33,603 nucleotides of DNA from NCBI GenBank assembly GCA_007121375.1, contig SKLX01000036.1, positions 1 to 33,603 on the forward strand. The letters are read 5' to 3'. A program made the translations under genes and the position numbers. The notes under the pieces are model-generated. The model saw nothing but the letters and a program-made list of their open reading frames with translations. It was not told where the DNA came from and did no database searches. How positions within the stretch are numbered: the first letter of the stretch is position 1; each line of letters begins with the position of its first letter. This document shows positions 1 to 8,202 of this stretch, piece by piece. This stretch comes from Bacillota bacterium (GTDB lineage: Bacteria > Bacillota > Dethiobacteria > SKNC01).

Positions 1-21
1 CCTATAACAGCTAAACTGAGC

Positions 22-77
22 ATTGTTAACCCTATTGATCTATTTTGGTTGACATATTTATAAGGGTGCCTTATTAT
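22..77 (+). promoter_or_regulatory. bioY promoter with BirA-like operator
   Basis: A sigma-A promoter is visible: -35 TTGACA at 49-54, a 17-base spacer, and -10 TATTAT at 72-77. A dyad of TTGTTAACC (23-31), 15 bases, then GGTTGACAT (47-55) overlaps the -35. It closely resembles the biotin repressor (BirA) operator of Firmicutes, TTGTTAACC-N14/15-GGTTAACAA; the right arm departs at two positions. This implies repression of biotin uptake when biotin is plentiful. The match is seen directly; the regulator assignment rests on family knowledge. Confidence 0.8.
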
Positions 78-105
78 TAAAAAAAAGAAGAACAGGTGAT
101 CTTAC

Positions 106-687
106 ATGAGTTTTACCACCAGGGAAATTACATTTACTGCCGTTTTTACCGCTGTGGCCTCCATTTCCGGCCTATTATTACAGCTAATTCCTTCTGCCCT
201 GGTTCCTTTCAGCCTTTTACCCCTTATAGCCATGCTGGCAGGAAGTATTTTAGGCAGTAAACTGGGAGCATTAAGCATGACCCTCTATATGATCCTGGGT
301 CTGGCAGGAATACCCGTACTTTCCAGGCCTCCTTTTGGCGGTCTATCCTATATATTTCAACCCACCTTTGGATTTATCCTGGGATTTATCCTGTGTGCAT
401 ATACTTCTGGTAAAATACTGGAAAGAAGCCAGGGAAATAATAATTCTTTTCCCCGCTACCTGGCAGCCATGCTCCTGGGCCTTGCCATTTTATATGTCAC
501 GGGATTAGCATACTTATACCTGATACTTCACCTTTACCTGGGTCAAGATATAGGGTTTATTGAGCTTTTAACCCTGGGGTTCTTTCCCTTTATCCTTTTT
601 GACCTGGCCAAAGCTTTAATAGCAGTAAACCTGTCCCGTACCCTGGTCAAAAGGATTAGACCAGCTTCCCTTTCAAAAAACAAGTAA
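106..687 (+). CDS. bioY: Biotin ECF transporter S component BioY
   Basis: A 193-residue, very hydrophobic integral membrane protein with about six membrane segments, the normal length for BioY. It binds biotin and works with an ECF energy-coupling module (EcfA, EcfA', EcfT) to import the vitamin. The family pattern is visible: a TTREI start, a central glycine-rich segment (GLAGIPVLS) and a following FGGLSYIFQPTFGFILGF stretch. ATG 106 is preceded by AGGTGAT at 94-100. No other biotin or ECF gene is nearby, so it probably uses a shared ECF module encoded elsewhere. The BirA-like operator upstream supports a role in biotin uptake. It converges with the dehydrogenase gene at 707, with a 19-base gap. 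Confidence 0.93.
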   Translation: MSFTTREITFTAVFTAVASISGLLLQLIPSALVPFSLLPLIAMLAGSILGSKLGALSMTLYMILGLAGIPVLSRPPFGGLSYIFQPTFGFILGFILCAYTSGKILERSQGNNNSFPRYLAAMLLGLAILYVTGLAYLYLILHLYLGQDIGFIELLTLGFFPFILFDLAKALIAVNLSRTLVKRIRPASLSKNK

Positions 688-706
688 TTTGTTAAGGATA
701 GTGCCC

Positions 707-1741
707 TTAGATATCTACCAGGTAGCGGGGATTATCCCGGATATACCCCCTTATGTTTTTAACGGTGGTACGCCTGATCCTTTGTATGGCTTCCCGGCTG
801 TAGAAACCAATATGGGGGGTAATAACCACATCTTCCCGGTGAAGGAGAATGTGGTTTCTAACCACCTTCTGCAATGATTCCTGGGGAACCTCTGGGGAAA
901 ACAACCTTTTTTCTTCCTGTATCAAGTCTTCTCCTTCTAAGACATCTAACCCTGCTCCAGATATGGTCCTTTCCTCCAGGGCAAGAAGGAGGGCTTCCGT
1001 GTCCACCAATTCTCCCCGGGCAGTATTGATAAGGAGGGTGCCCTTCTTCACACTTTTAATATTATCCTTGTTTATCATGTGATAGGTTTTGTCATTTAGG
1101 GGGGCATGCAGAGTTATAACGTCTGAATTCTTAAGGAGAAACTCCAGGGGCACGTAACGAAAGTCCATGATTTCTGCCAGGAAGGACTGCTTTTGAACAT
1201 CATAAGCCAATACCTCCATTCCAAATCCTTTGGCCATGCGGATAACATGAAGGCCAATATGACCTGCTCCAATTACCCCCAGGGTCTTATCTTTGAGATC
1301 AAAACCCTGGAGTCCCTCCAGTTCAAACCTTTCCCTGATGGTGCGGTAATAAGCTTTATGGACATTTCGGGATAAGGCCAAGATAAGGGCAAAGGTATGT
1401 TCCGCCACAGTGTTTTCTCCGTAAAGGGGAACATTGGAAATTAAAATACCCTTGGTTTTACATGCTTCCAGGTCAATATGGTCATAACCCGTAGAACGGG
1501 TAGCAATGAGCTTTAAACTGGTCAGGGCTTTCAGGACTTTCTCCGTTATCCTGGAGTAAACAAAAATAGAAAGAATTTCAGCCTCCTCTATCTTGGACAT
1601 ATATTTGTCCAGGTCTTCCTCTACCAGAGGGGCATCAATAAAAGCCAGGGAAAAATCCTTTCTCAAACTTTTTCGAAAATACTCCTTTTCTTCCTTATCG
1701 GTTTCAAAAAAAACAACTTTTTTCTTCAAGCTTTTACTCAC
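707..1741 (-). CDS. D-isomer-specific 2-hydroxyacid dehydrogenase (D-lactate dehydrogenase-like)
   Basis: 344 residues. An NAD-dependent dehydrogenase that interconverts 2-oxoacids and D-2-hydroxyacids in the cytoplasm. Visible features are the N-terminal catalytic half (to about 105), the Rossmann glycine motif GAGHIG at 158-163, an Asp at 181 after the second beta strand (typical of NAD preference), the substrate Arg in NTARGELVD (R242), the acidic DVLEGED segment near 266-272, and the catalytic His in ITPHIG (H310). Length and the conserved C-terminal half suggest a D-lactate dehydrogenase-like member rather than SerA, since there is no ACT domain. A lactate racemase-like gene lies two genes away, which fits lactate metabolism, but the exact substrate cannot be read from sequence. 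Confidence 0.87.
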   Translation of the reverse strand: MSKSLKKKVVFFETDKEEKEYFRKSLRKDFSLAFIDAPLVEEDLDKYMSKIEEAEILSIFVYSRITEKVLKALTSLKLIATRSTGYDHIDLEACKTKGILISNVPLYGENTVAEHTFALILALSRNVHKAYYRTIRERFELEGLQGFDLKDKTLGVIGAGHIGLHVIRMAKGFGMEVLAYDVQKQSFLAEIMDFRYVPLEFLLKNSDVITLHAPLNDKTYHMINKDNIKSVKKGTLLINTARGELVDTEALLLALEERTISGAGLDVLEGEDLIQEEKRLFSPEVPQESLQKVVRNHILLHREDVVITPHIGFYSREAIQRIRRTTVKNIRGYIRDNPRYLVDI

Positions 1742-1844
1742 TCCTGACTGGAAGAATAATATCTTTATTATTTTTTCTTTTAAGTTAGGGATTATACGGC
1801 CTTCATGTGGCTAGCGTTTTTCTGATTTAGCTTTATAGTCAGGA

Positions 1845-1873
1845 AATAAAAAAACTGGTATAGGATATACCAG
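1845..1873 (-). terminator. Rho-independent terminator after rnhA
   Basis: On the minus strand, a perfect 8-bp stem CTGGTATA/TATACCAG with a 3-base loop (1855-1873) is followed by a run of seven T (1848-1854). It sits 13 bases beyond the rnhA stop and separates rnhA from the downstream dehydrogenase gene. Confidence 0.85.
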
Positions 1874-1885
1874 CTTCAGCTATAT

Positions 1886-2329
1886 TTAATCTTCCTTTAA
1901 CTTTTTAATTTCTTGACGGGCCAACTCATCACAACGGTTATTGTAAAAGTTATCGGCATGACCCTTTACTTTTATAAATTTTACCGTATGCTTCCCCGTC
2001 AAGGCTAAAAGTTTTTCCCATAGATCCTTATTTTCTACGGGGGTTTTCTGGACGGTTTTCCAGTTGTTCCCCTTCCATTTTTCCAACCACCCTTTGTTAA
2101 AGGCATTTACCAGGTAAGCACTGTCACTGTACAGGTTGACCCGACAGGGATATTTTAAAGCCTTCAGGGCCTCCACGGCAGCCTTCATTTCCATCCTCTG
2201 GTTGGTGGTCTGCCTTTCGCCCCCTGATATTTCCCTTTTTTTATCCCCGTAAATCAGCACAGCAGCCCATCCCCCCGGACCAGGATTTCCGGAACAGGCC
2301 CCATCGGTATATATTTCTACTTCTTTCAT
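1886..2329 (-). CDS. rnhA: Ribonuclease HI
   Basis: 147 residues, the usual length of a single-domain type 1 RNase H. It degrades the RNA strand of RNA-DNA hybrids (R-loops, Okazaki primers). The metal-binding carboxylates are in place: D9 (YTDGACSGNPGPGGW), E47 (RMEMKA), D69 (LYSDSAYL) and D134 (NRCDELA), with the catalytic-loop His at 124 (KGHADN). ATG start; upstream there is only a weak GAGGAAG ribosome binding site. It has its own terminator downstream and is divergent from larA across 138 bases, so both promoters must lie in that gap. I see no clear -35/-10 pair there. Confidence 0.95.
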   Translation of the reverse strand: MKEVEIYTDGACSGNPGPGGWAAVLIYGDKKREISGGERQTTNQRMEMKAAVEALKALKYPCRVNLYSDSAYLVNAFNKGWLEKWKGNNWKTVQKTPVENKDLWEKLLALTGKHTVKFIKVKGHADNFYNNRCDELARQEIKKLKED

Positions 2330-2467
2330 AATAACAACTTCCTCAAAGAATTTTTTTAGTTAATCAGGATTAGTATATCACATCTGGAAAGGAAGAGGAA
2401 TTGCCCCGGGATAAGAAAAATGTTAATATTACAATTACCATAAAATAATTTATCCGGAGTGGTTTAA

Positions 2468-3748
2468 ATGAAAATTGATATGGAACTGGCCTACGGCAAA
2501 GGGACCCTTCCCTTAAAAATAGAAGGCAGAGTAGAACTTGTAACTCCACCTTCAAAACCTCCAGGAAAAGATCCAGCCAGTATTATAAAAAACCTTTTTA
2601 AAAAGCCCCTGGCTTCACCTCCCCTCAGGGAAATAATAAGGCCCGGCAGTAAAACAGCCCTGGTTGTGTCTGACCACACCCGGGTTACAGGCAGTAAAGT
2701 CTTCCTGCCTTTACTGGTGAAAGAAGTGGAGGAGGCAGGGGTTTCCTCCCGGGATATTACTATTATTATTGCCACGCGTATGCATCGGTCCCTGAAAAGA
2801 GGGGAAATAGAAGATATTGTGGGAAAAGATATTATGGACGCTGTTGAAATAGCAGTCCACGATGCAGAGAAGGAAAGAGACCTGGTTTATGTGGGAACCA
2901 CCTCCCGGGGCACTCCCGTTAAACTAAACAAGCATTACATGGAGGCCCATTTTAAAGTCCTTACGGGAAGCATCGTATACCACTACTTTGCCGGTTTCGG
3001 CGGGGGTAGAAAAAGTATAATACCGGGGATAGCTTCCCGGGATACCATCCTGGCCAACCACATGCTGGTTTTTGACCCTGCCAGGGAGGGAGTTCATCCC
3101 AAAGTTTATCCGGGATCTTTGGAAGGAAACCCGGTCCATGAAGATATGCTGGAGTCCACCCACCTGGCTCCCCCTGATTTTATACTGAACACTATCCTGG
3201 ACATTAAAGGCCATATAGTGGACGGAGTGGGGGGAAACTATGAAAGAGCCCATCTGGCCGGATGCCATAAGGCAAAAGAAACATTTTCTGCACCCATAAA
3301 GGAAAAAGCTGACCTGGTAATAGCCAGCTGCGGAGGACACCCTAAAGACCTGAATATGATTCAGATCCAAAAAACCCTCTTCAATGTTTCCCGGGCAGTT
3401 AAAGAAGGGGGAACCATAATTCTCCTGGCAGAATGTTCAGGAGGAATGGGGTCAGACCGTTTTCTTCACTGGTTTGATTACCCTGACCCGGGCAAGGCAG
3501 AAAAAGTTCTTCGCAAAAAGTTTGAGCTGAACGGGTTTACCGCCCTGTCTGTTATGAATATATGCCGTAAGAACCAGGTAATTTTTCTGTCTCAACTCCC
3601 CGATGAAACAGTACGGAAAATGGGAATGGAACCGGCTAAAAATTTGGAGGAAGCTTTACAGAAAAGTAAAAACAACCAGAATAAAGCTTCCCTGACCTAT
3701 ATTATACCCTGGGGAAGCACCACCGTGCCTTTAATGACCGGTATATAA
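2468..3748 (+). CDS. larA: Nickel-dependent lactate racemase (LarA family)
   Basis: 426 residues, DUF2088/LarA fold. LarA interconverts L- and D-lactate using a nickel pincer (NPN) cofactor. The known functional residues of Lactobacillus plantarum LarA are all present at near-identical positions: D69 and R72 in SDHTRV (D72/R75), H106 in RMHR (H108), H172 (H174), K182 in GGRKSIIPG (the cofactor-linked Lys184), H198 (the Ni ligand H200), and Q299/K302 (Q295/K298). The cofactor genes larB, larC and larE are not in the window, so it depends on genes elsewhere or acts on another 2-hydroxyacid; the wider family is functionally diverse. ATG 2468 follows CGGAGTGG. A strong terminator follows, so it is probably a single-gene unit. 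Confidence 0.8.
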   Translation: MKIDMELAYGKGTLPLKIEGRVELVTPPSKPPGKDPASIIKNLFKKPLASPPLREIIRPGSKTALVVSDHTRVTGSKVFLPLLVKEVEEAGVSSRDITIIIATRMHRSLKRGEIEDIVGKDIMDAVEIAVHDAEKERDLVYVGTTSRGTPVKLNKHYMEAHFKVLTGSIVYHYFAGFGGGRKSIIPGIASRDTILANHMLVFDPAREGVHPKVYPGSLEGNPVHEDMLESTHLAPPDFILNTILDIKGHIVDGVGGNYERAHLAGCHKAKETFSAPIKEKADLVIASCGGHPKDLNMIQIQKTLFNVSRAVKEGGTIILLAECSGGMGSDRFLHWFDYPDPGKAEKVLRKKFELNGFTALSVMNICRKNQVIFLSQLPDETVRKMGMEPAKNLEEALQKSKNNQNKASLTYIIPWGSTTVPLMTGI

Positions 3749-3806
3749 ATTTTATTTAATCTCCATGGAAGTTAGTTAATATTTAAAAAACTACCAATGT
3801 TTTTTT

Positions 3807-3836
3807 AACCCCCTTTAATCAAGGGGGTTTTGTTTT
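3807..3836 (+). terminator. Rho-independent terminator after larA
   Basis: A 9-bp perfect stem AACCCCCTT/AAGGGGGTT with loop TAATC, followed by TTGTTTT. It isolates larA from the germination operon. Confidence 0.92.
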
Positions 3837-3936
3837 ACATATATATGTTCAGGTATATAAAATTTTACCATGTATAATAATTCTTGTATATTAAAAAAAT
3901 ACAATTTAAGCCTTTATCTATTAAAAGGAGAAGAAT

Positions 3937-5556
3937 ATGCTAAAGCACTTTTATAAAAGGATTAAAAGATATATGGTACCCCTGAACAAAGGTCCGGGAG
4001 AAAAGAGTTACCTAAAAAATGAATCCTCCTTTCTTCCTACTAAAAACCTGCAGGAAAGGGTCAAACAAATCAAAGATACCTTTGCCCCCTCCGATGACTT
4101 AATTATAAGGGATATAACCTTTGGTTCAGAACTTCAAATAAATGGCACCCTGATATATATTGATGGACTGGTTGATAAATCCATACTGAACAATAGTATT
4201 TTAAGGCCCCTTTTGATTGAATCCCGGGAAGTAAAACCTAGTAAAGGGTATACCAGGGAAAACATATATCGGCGCCTTCACAGGGAAATTCTGACTACCA
4301 ATGAAATTGAGGAAACCAACCAGATTTCCCTGGTTATAGATAAAATTTTAACGGGGGAAACAGCCCTTATTATAGAAGGCCAGGAACAAATGATGATCTT
4401 CGGTGACACCCGGGGGTGGAAGGACAGGGAAATAATCGACCCGGAAAATGAAACGGTTCTAAGGGGCCCCCGGGAGGGTTTCACCGAATCCTTCCGGGAT
4501 AATACTGCCCTTATCCGGCGCAGGATCAAGGACCCCCGTTTGTTTTTCGATTCCATGAAAATAGGTAAAATCACCAGGACAGAAGTATCCCTGGTTTATA
4601 TAAAGGGACTGGCCAACGATAAAATAGTGAAAGAAGCAAGACAAAGGCTTCAAAGAATAGATATTGATGGAATACTGGAGTCTGCCTACCTGGAGGAATT
4701 TATTGAAGACTGCCCCTGGTCCCTTTTTCCTCAAATTGAACACACGGAAAGGCCCGACAAGGCTGCGGCTGCCCTCCTGGAGGGGAGAATAATTATAATT
4801 ACCGACAACACCCCTATAACTTTAATCATACCCATCACTTTTTTCCAGTTCATGCAGGCCGCTGAAGATTACTACGACCGCCCCTTTATAGGGGCTACTC
4901 TCCTCCGCTGGCTCAGGCTATTTGCCGTAAACGTTTCCTTAATTTTTCCCGCCTTTTATGTGGCCATTACAACCTTTCACCAGGAAATGATCCCCGGGCC
5001 CCTTTTAATTAGTCTGGCGGCCACCCGGGAAGGAGTCCCCTTCCCGTTAGTTGTAGAAGTTTTGGGGCTAGAGTTTTCCTTTGAAGTCCTCAGGGAAGCA
5101 GGAGTTAAGCTTCCCCGGCCCCTGGGCCAGGCCCTGAGTATTGTAGGAGCCCTGATCCTGGGAGACGCCGCCATCAGGGCCGGGCTGGTTTCCCCGGCTA
5201 TTGTCATTGTAGTAGCCATGACAGCCATAACCTCCTTTGTAATTCCTGCCTTCAGCATGGGCTATGCCTTAAGGCTGTTAAGGTTTCCCCTGGCCTTACT
5301 GGGAGCCTCCCTGGGCCTTTACGGGGTAATGTTAGGGCTCCTGGGAATTTTAATCCACGTTACCTCTTTGCGTTCCTTTGGAGTACCCTACCTGGCTCCC
5401 CTGGCTCCCCGGCACCTGGAAGACGCTAAAGACATCTTTATCCGCCTACCCCACAGGCTCATCCAAAAAAGACCCTGGATTGCCCGTTCCTACGACCTTA
5501 TCCGGAGGGAGCCAGTGGATATGGACAAAAAACCTGACCCGGGAAAAAAGGGTTAA
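3937..5556 (+). CDS. Spore germinant receptor A subunit (GerA/GerKA family)
   Basis: 539 residues. The A subunit of a nutrient germinant receptor in the spore inner membrane. The N-terminal half (about 1-280) is the soluble domain, with the family segments GLVDKSILN and GPREGFTESFRDN. The C-terminal half carries about five membrane helices, the family motif REGVPFPLVVEVLG (about 365-378), and PRPLGQALSIVGALILGDAA. ATG 3937 follows AAAAGGAG. It is the first gene of a four-gene operon, with 15 bases to the B subunit. Expression in the forespore under sigma-G is expected, but I could not place a convincing sigma-G promoter upstream. The germinant is not predictable. Confidence 0.93.
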   Translation: MLKHFYKRIKRYMVPLNKGPGEKSYLKNESSFLPTKNLQERVKQIKDTFAPSDDLIIRDITFGSELQINGTLIYIDGLVDKSILNNSILRPLLIESREVKPSKGYTRENIYRRLHREILTTNEIEETNQISLVIDKILTGETALIIEGQEQMMIFGDTRGWKDREIIDPENETVLRGPREGFTESFRDNTALIRRRIKDPRLFFDSMKIGKITRTEVSLVYIKGLANDKIVKEARQRLQRIDIDGILESAYLEEFIEDCPWSLFPQIEHTERPDKAAAALLEGRIIIITDNTPITLIIPITFFQFMQAAEDYYDRPFIGATLLRWLRLFAVNVSLIFPAFYVAITTFHQEMIPGPLLISLAATREGVPFPLVVEVLGLEFSFEVLREAGVKLPRPLGQALSIVGALILGDAAIRAGLVSPAIVIVVAMTAITSFVIPAFSMGYALRLLRFPLALLGASLGLYGVMLGLLGILIHVTSLRSFGVPYLAPLAPRHLEDAKDIFIRLPHRLIQKRPWIARSYDLIRREPVDMDKKPDPGKKG

Positions 5557-5571
5557 GAAGGGAGGAATCTA

Positions 5572-6672
5572 ATGCTGGAACAGGGTATAATATCACCCCG
5601 CCAGGCCATGGAACTTATGGTCACCACCATTATAGCCACAATAATACTTTTTGTGCCTAATTTTACCGCCAGGGAAGCTTTGCAGGATGCCTGGATTTCT
5701 GTAGTTATAGCCACCCTGGCCGGCATTATGCTGGCCTTCCTGGTTACTACCCTGGGAATGCGCTTCCCCAATCAAACCATGATCCAGTACAGCCAGGACC
5801 TCCTGGGAAAGTTTTTGGGAAAAGGAATTGGCCTTTTATATATCTGGTTTTACCTTCACATAAACGCTATAATCATTAGAGAATTTGGAGAATTTATGAA
5901 AACAGCCTTTATGCCCGACACCCCCTTAATTGTTTTTACTGTTACCATTGTTCTCCTGGCTGCCTTTGCCGTCAGGGGTGGTTTGGAAGTAATCGCCAGA
6001 ATGAACGAATGGCTCCTGTTATTATTTCTATTTACCTTTATCATTATTTCTTTCCTGGCTCTGGGTGAAATTGACCTGAACAATTTCAAGCCGGTAGCTG
6101 AACATAACCTTCTCCCCCTTCTCCGGGGAGCCTTTGCTCCTACCAGCTGGATGGGGGAGATTGTAGCTATTACCATGGTTATCCCATACATAAACCAGCC
6201 GGGAAAAAGCAGGCGTTATGGGGTAGGTGCAGTTATCCTGGTGGGCCTGCTTCTCCTCCTCTCCATTTTTACTTCCGTCGGCGTCCTGGGTGCCCCCAGC
6301 ACAGCTAAATTTCAGTTCCCCTTATTGGAAATGGTGAGGTTAATCAATATTGCTGAATTCATAGAGCGTATTGACGCCCTGGTTATGGTTACCTGGGTTG
6401 CTGGAGTATATATTAAAATTTCCGTATTTTTTTACGTTGCCGTCCTTGCCATCAGCCAGTGGACCCAAATCCAGGACTACAAACCTGTAACCTTTCCTGT
6501 AGGAGTAATACTAACAGCCTTTTCCCTCCTCATTTTTGAAAATACGGTAGAGCTGGCTGATTTTCTTTCTCAAACTTTTCCTTCCTATGCCCTTTACCTT
6601 TTTGAAGGAGGTATACCCCTGCTCCTTTTAATAACTGCCCTGATTACTGGAAAAAGGGGAGAAAAAAACTGA
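5572..6672 (+). CDS. Spore germinant receptor B subunit (GerB/GerKB family, APC-type permease)
   Basis: 366 residues, about ten membrane helices, of the endospore germination permease branch of the APC superfamily. In characterised receptors the B subunit forms the amino-acid-binding pocket. The typical opening EQGIISPRQAMEL and a glycine-rich helix 1 region are visible. ATG 5572 follows AAGGGAGG. Its TGA stop shares one base with the ATG of the C subunit (TGATG at 6670-6674), indicating translational coupling. Length is normal for the family and there are no disruptions. Confidence 0.93.
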   Translation: MLEQGIISPRQAMELMVTTIIATIILFVPNFTAREALQDAWISVVIATLAGIMLAFLVTTLGMRFPNQTMIQYSQDLLGKFLGKGIGLLYIWFYLHINAIIIREFGEFMKTAFMPDTPLIVFTVTIVLLAAFAVRGGLEVIARMNEWLLLLFLFTFIIISFLALGEIDLNNFKPVAEHNLLPLLRGAFAPTSWMGEIVAITMVIPYINQPGKSRRYGVGAVILVGLLLLLSIFTSVGVLGAPSTAKFQFPLLEMVRLINIAEFIERIDALVMVTWVAGVYIKISVFFYVAVLAISQWTQIQDYKPVTFPVGVILTAFSLLIFENTVELADFLSQTFPSYALYLFEGGIPLLLLITALITGKRGEKN

Positions 6673-7898
6673 TGAGAAAAACTGTAACCCTTATCCTGGT
6701 ATTTTTCCTTTGCCTGACCTCTTCCAGTTGTTGGGACCGGCGAGAAATTGATGAAATTGGTATAGTAACCTATATGGCCGTAGATTACGACCTGGAAAAA
6801 GAAAAATACCTCTTAACCAGCTGTATAATTAGGCCGGCAGAGGTGGCCATGGGCTTAGAAGAAGGGTTGCCGGGAAGAAGAGGCCCCAATTATTGTATAA
6901 CTTCCATGGGAGACTCTATTTTTCAAGCCAATAAAAGACACCAGCTGCGCTCTCCCCGCACCGTCTTCCACGGTCATACCGTTATAGTGGCAATTGGAGA
7001 AGAGACGGCCAGGCAGGGGTTAAAAAAGGTGGTAGACTACCTTAGCAGGGAAGTTGAACTCCGCTTAAACTTGTGGATTGCCGTGGTAGAAGGGGATGGT
7101 AAAGACCTGTGTCTCCATGCCCAATTTGAGGAACTCCTTTCTTCAGAAATTACCCAAATCATACTGCGCCAGAGGAAATTTTCCCTGATCTATGATTCAA
7201 GCCTTAAGGAGGTCCTGGACAGCTTGAACTCCCAGGGAATAGAACCGGTCCTTACCAAACTGGAGATTATAGAAGACCCCCTGAAGCCAGAAGAAATCCA
7301 GGACCCATTAGGAATTGTAGAAGAAGAAGGAAAAGAAAAAGAAGATCTAAAAAGAGAAGTAGTACAGGTAAGGGGGGCTGCCTACTTTAAGGGAGACAGC
7401 CTGGCAGGATTTTTAGATGAAAAGGAAACCAATGGCCTTTTATGGCTCCAGGATAAAATGGGAGAAGTTACCCTGGTAATTAAAGATCCTCCAGGAACTC
7501 CGGGCCGTTTTACCGTGGATAAAATAAAAGGAAGGGCTGAAACAAAACCCCTTGTGGAGGGTGAAGACATGACCTTCCTGGTTAAAGTAAAAAGTGAAGG
7601 AAACCTGATAGATTATATAGGGGAAGAAGATTTCGTTGAGCCGGAAATAATTAATATTTTAGAAGACAAACTCTCCAAAATCATTAAAGATGAAATTCTT
7701 ACCGTGGTAAATACAGCCCAGGAGCAGGAAACAGATTTTTTAGGCCTGGGCCGGGAACTACACCGAAACAACCCGGAAACATGGAAGAAGGTTAAAGAAA
7801 ACTGGGAAGAAATTTTCCCCCAGGTTAAAGTAGAAGTTGAAGTGGACACTGCCATTCGAAGAATAGGCCTTACCACAGAACCTCCTGATTATAATTAG
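6672..7898 (+). CDS. Spore germinant receptor C subunit (Ger(x)C lipoprotein)
   Basis: 408 residues. A signal peptide with hydrophobic residues 4-16 leads to C20, immediately followed by WDRREIDE, the hallmark start of mature GerC lipoproteins; C20 would be lipidated. The lipobox SSSC is weaker than the usual LTGC. The rest is the three-domain GerC fold, with a charged Glu/Lys-rich stretch near residues 215-235. It is coupled to the B gene by a one-base overlap and preceded by GGGGAG. It anchors the receptor at the outer face of the spore inner membrane. The D-like gene begins 19 bases downstream. Confidence 0.92.
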   Translation: MRKTVTLILVFFLCLTSSSCWDRREIDEIGIVTYMAVDYDLEKEKYLLTSCIIRPAEVAMGLEEGLPGRRGPNYCITSMGDSIFQANKRHQLRSPRTVFHGHTVIVAIGEETARQGLKKVVDYLSREVELRLNLWIAVVEGDGKDLCLHAQFEELLSSEITQIILRQRKFSLIYDSSLKEVLDSLNSQGIEPVLTKLEIIEDPLKPEEIQDPLGIVEEEGKEKEDLKREVVQVRGAAYFKGDSLAGFLDEKETNGLLWLQDKMGEVTLVIKDPPGTPGRFTVDKIKGRAETKPLVEGEDMTFLVKVKSEGNLIDYIGEEDFVEPEIINILEDKLSKIIKDEILTVVNTAQEQETDFLGLGRELHRNNPETWKKVKENWEEIFPQVKVEVEVDTAIRRIGLTTEPPDYN

Positions 7899-7917
7899 TT
7901 TTTGAAGGAGAGGCTTA

Positions 7918-8124
7918 ATGATGCTTTTTCTGGTTATAATTCCCCTGGTTTTAATAACCTATCTAGAAGGAAAACCCCTGATTGAAGGCAAAAAATGGAG
8001 AGAGCTGGCAGTTTTTACCTTCCTCATGGCCCTGGGAGCATACCTGAGCATTGGCCAGACAGTTGGTTTTACAATTCCCAACCCTACTCCCCTTCTGGAA
8101 AGGATATTCCGGGTGGAATTTTAA
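7918..8124 (+). CDS. Small two-helix protein, germinant receptor D-subunit-like
   Basis: 68 residues, with AAGGAGAGG just upstream; start at ATG 7918 or 7921. Two hydrophobic segments are visible, about 2-15 and 29-47, separated by a basic EGKKWREL loop. The C-terminus is IPNPTPLLERIF. Short two-helix D genes accompany many Bacillus and clostridial ger operons and modulate receptor activity. The size, topology and position right after gerC fit that class, but I cannot confirm homology. From codon 14 to the end the gene lies within a 179-bp direct repeat whose second copy is 3 kb downstream. Its stop codon would overlap the ancestral comEA stop, a trace still readable in both copies. Confidence 0.75.
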   Translation: MMLFLVIIPLVLITYLEGKPLIEGKKWRELAVFTFLMALGAYLSIGQTVGFTIPNPTPLLERIFRVEF

Positions 8125-8136
8125 AAGACAATCATG
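7958..8136 (+). repeat. Left copy of 179-bp direct repeat flanking the accessory insert
   Basis: Matches 10949-11127 over 179 bases without indels, with six mismatches by my count (96.6%). It starts inside the D-like germination gene and ends with 15 bases that are the last codons and stop of comEA on the other strand. Sequence identity ends abruptly at both sides. Confidence 0.95.
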
Positions 8137-8139
8137 CCC

Positions 8140-8200
8140 GGAGATTCTTCCACCTGCCTTGCGGCAGTTTCCAGAATCTCCTAAAAGGGGTCAGTCCCCT
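8140..8200. repeat. Folded inverted-repeat structure at left edge of insert
   Basis: A 9-bp arm GGAGATTCT (8140-8148) pairs with AGAATCTCC (8173-8181). Nested inside is a 5-bp hairpin CTGCC-TTGC-GGCAG (8154-8167). A second hairpin, AGGGG-TCAGT-CCCCT, lies at 8186-8200. The block starts four bases after the direct repeat ends and just before the first recombinase relic. It may be a recombination site or the end of a mobile element; its identity is unknown. Confidence 0.7.
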
Positions 8201-8202
8201 AG

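Noticed and set aside
3840..3936. A sigma-G promoter in front of the germination operon
   Set aside because: TATAAT-like and TGTATA-like boxes exist in the A+T-rich region, but none pairs with an acceptable partner at the right spacing, so I did not call one.
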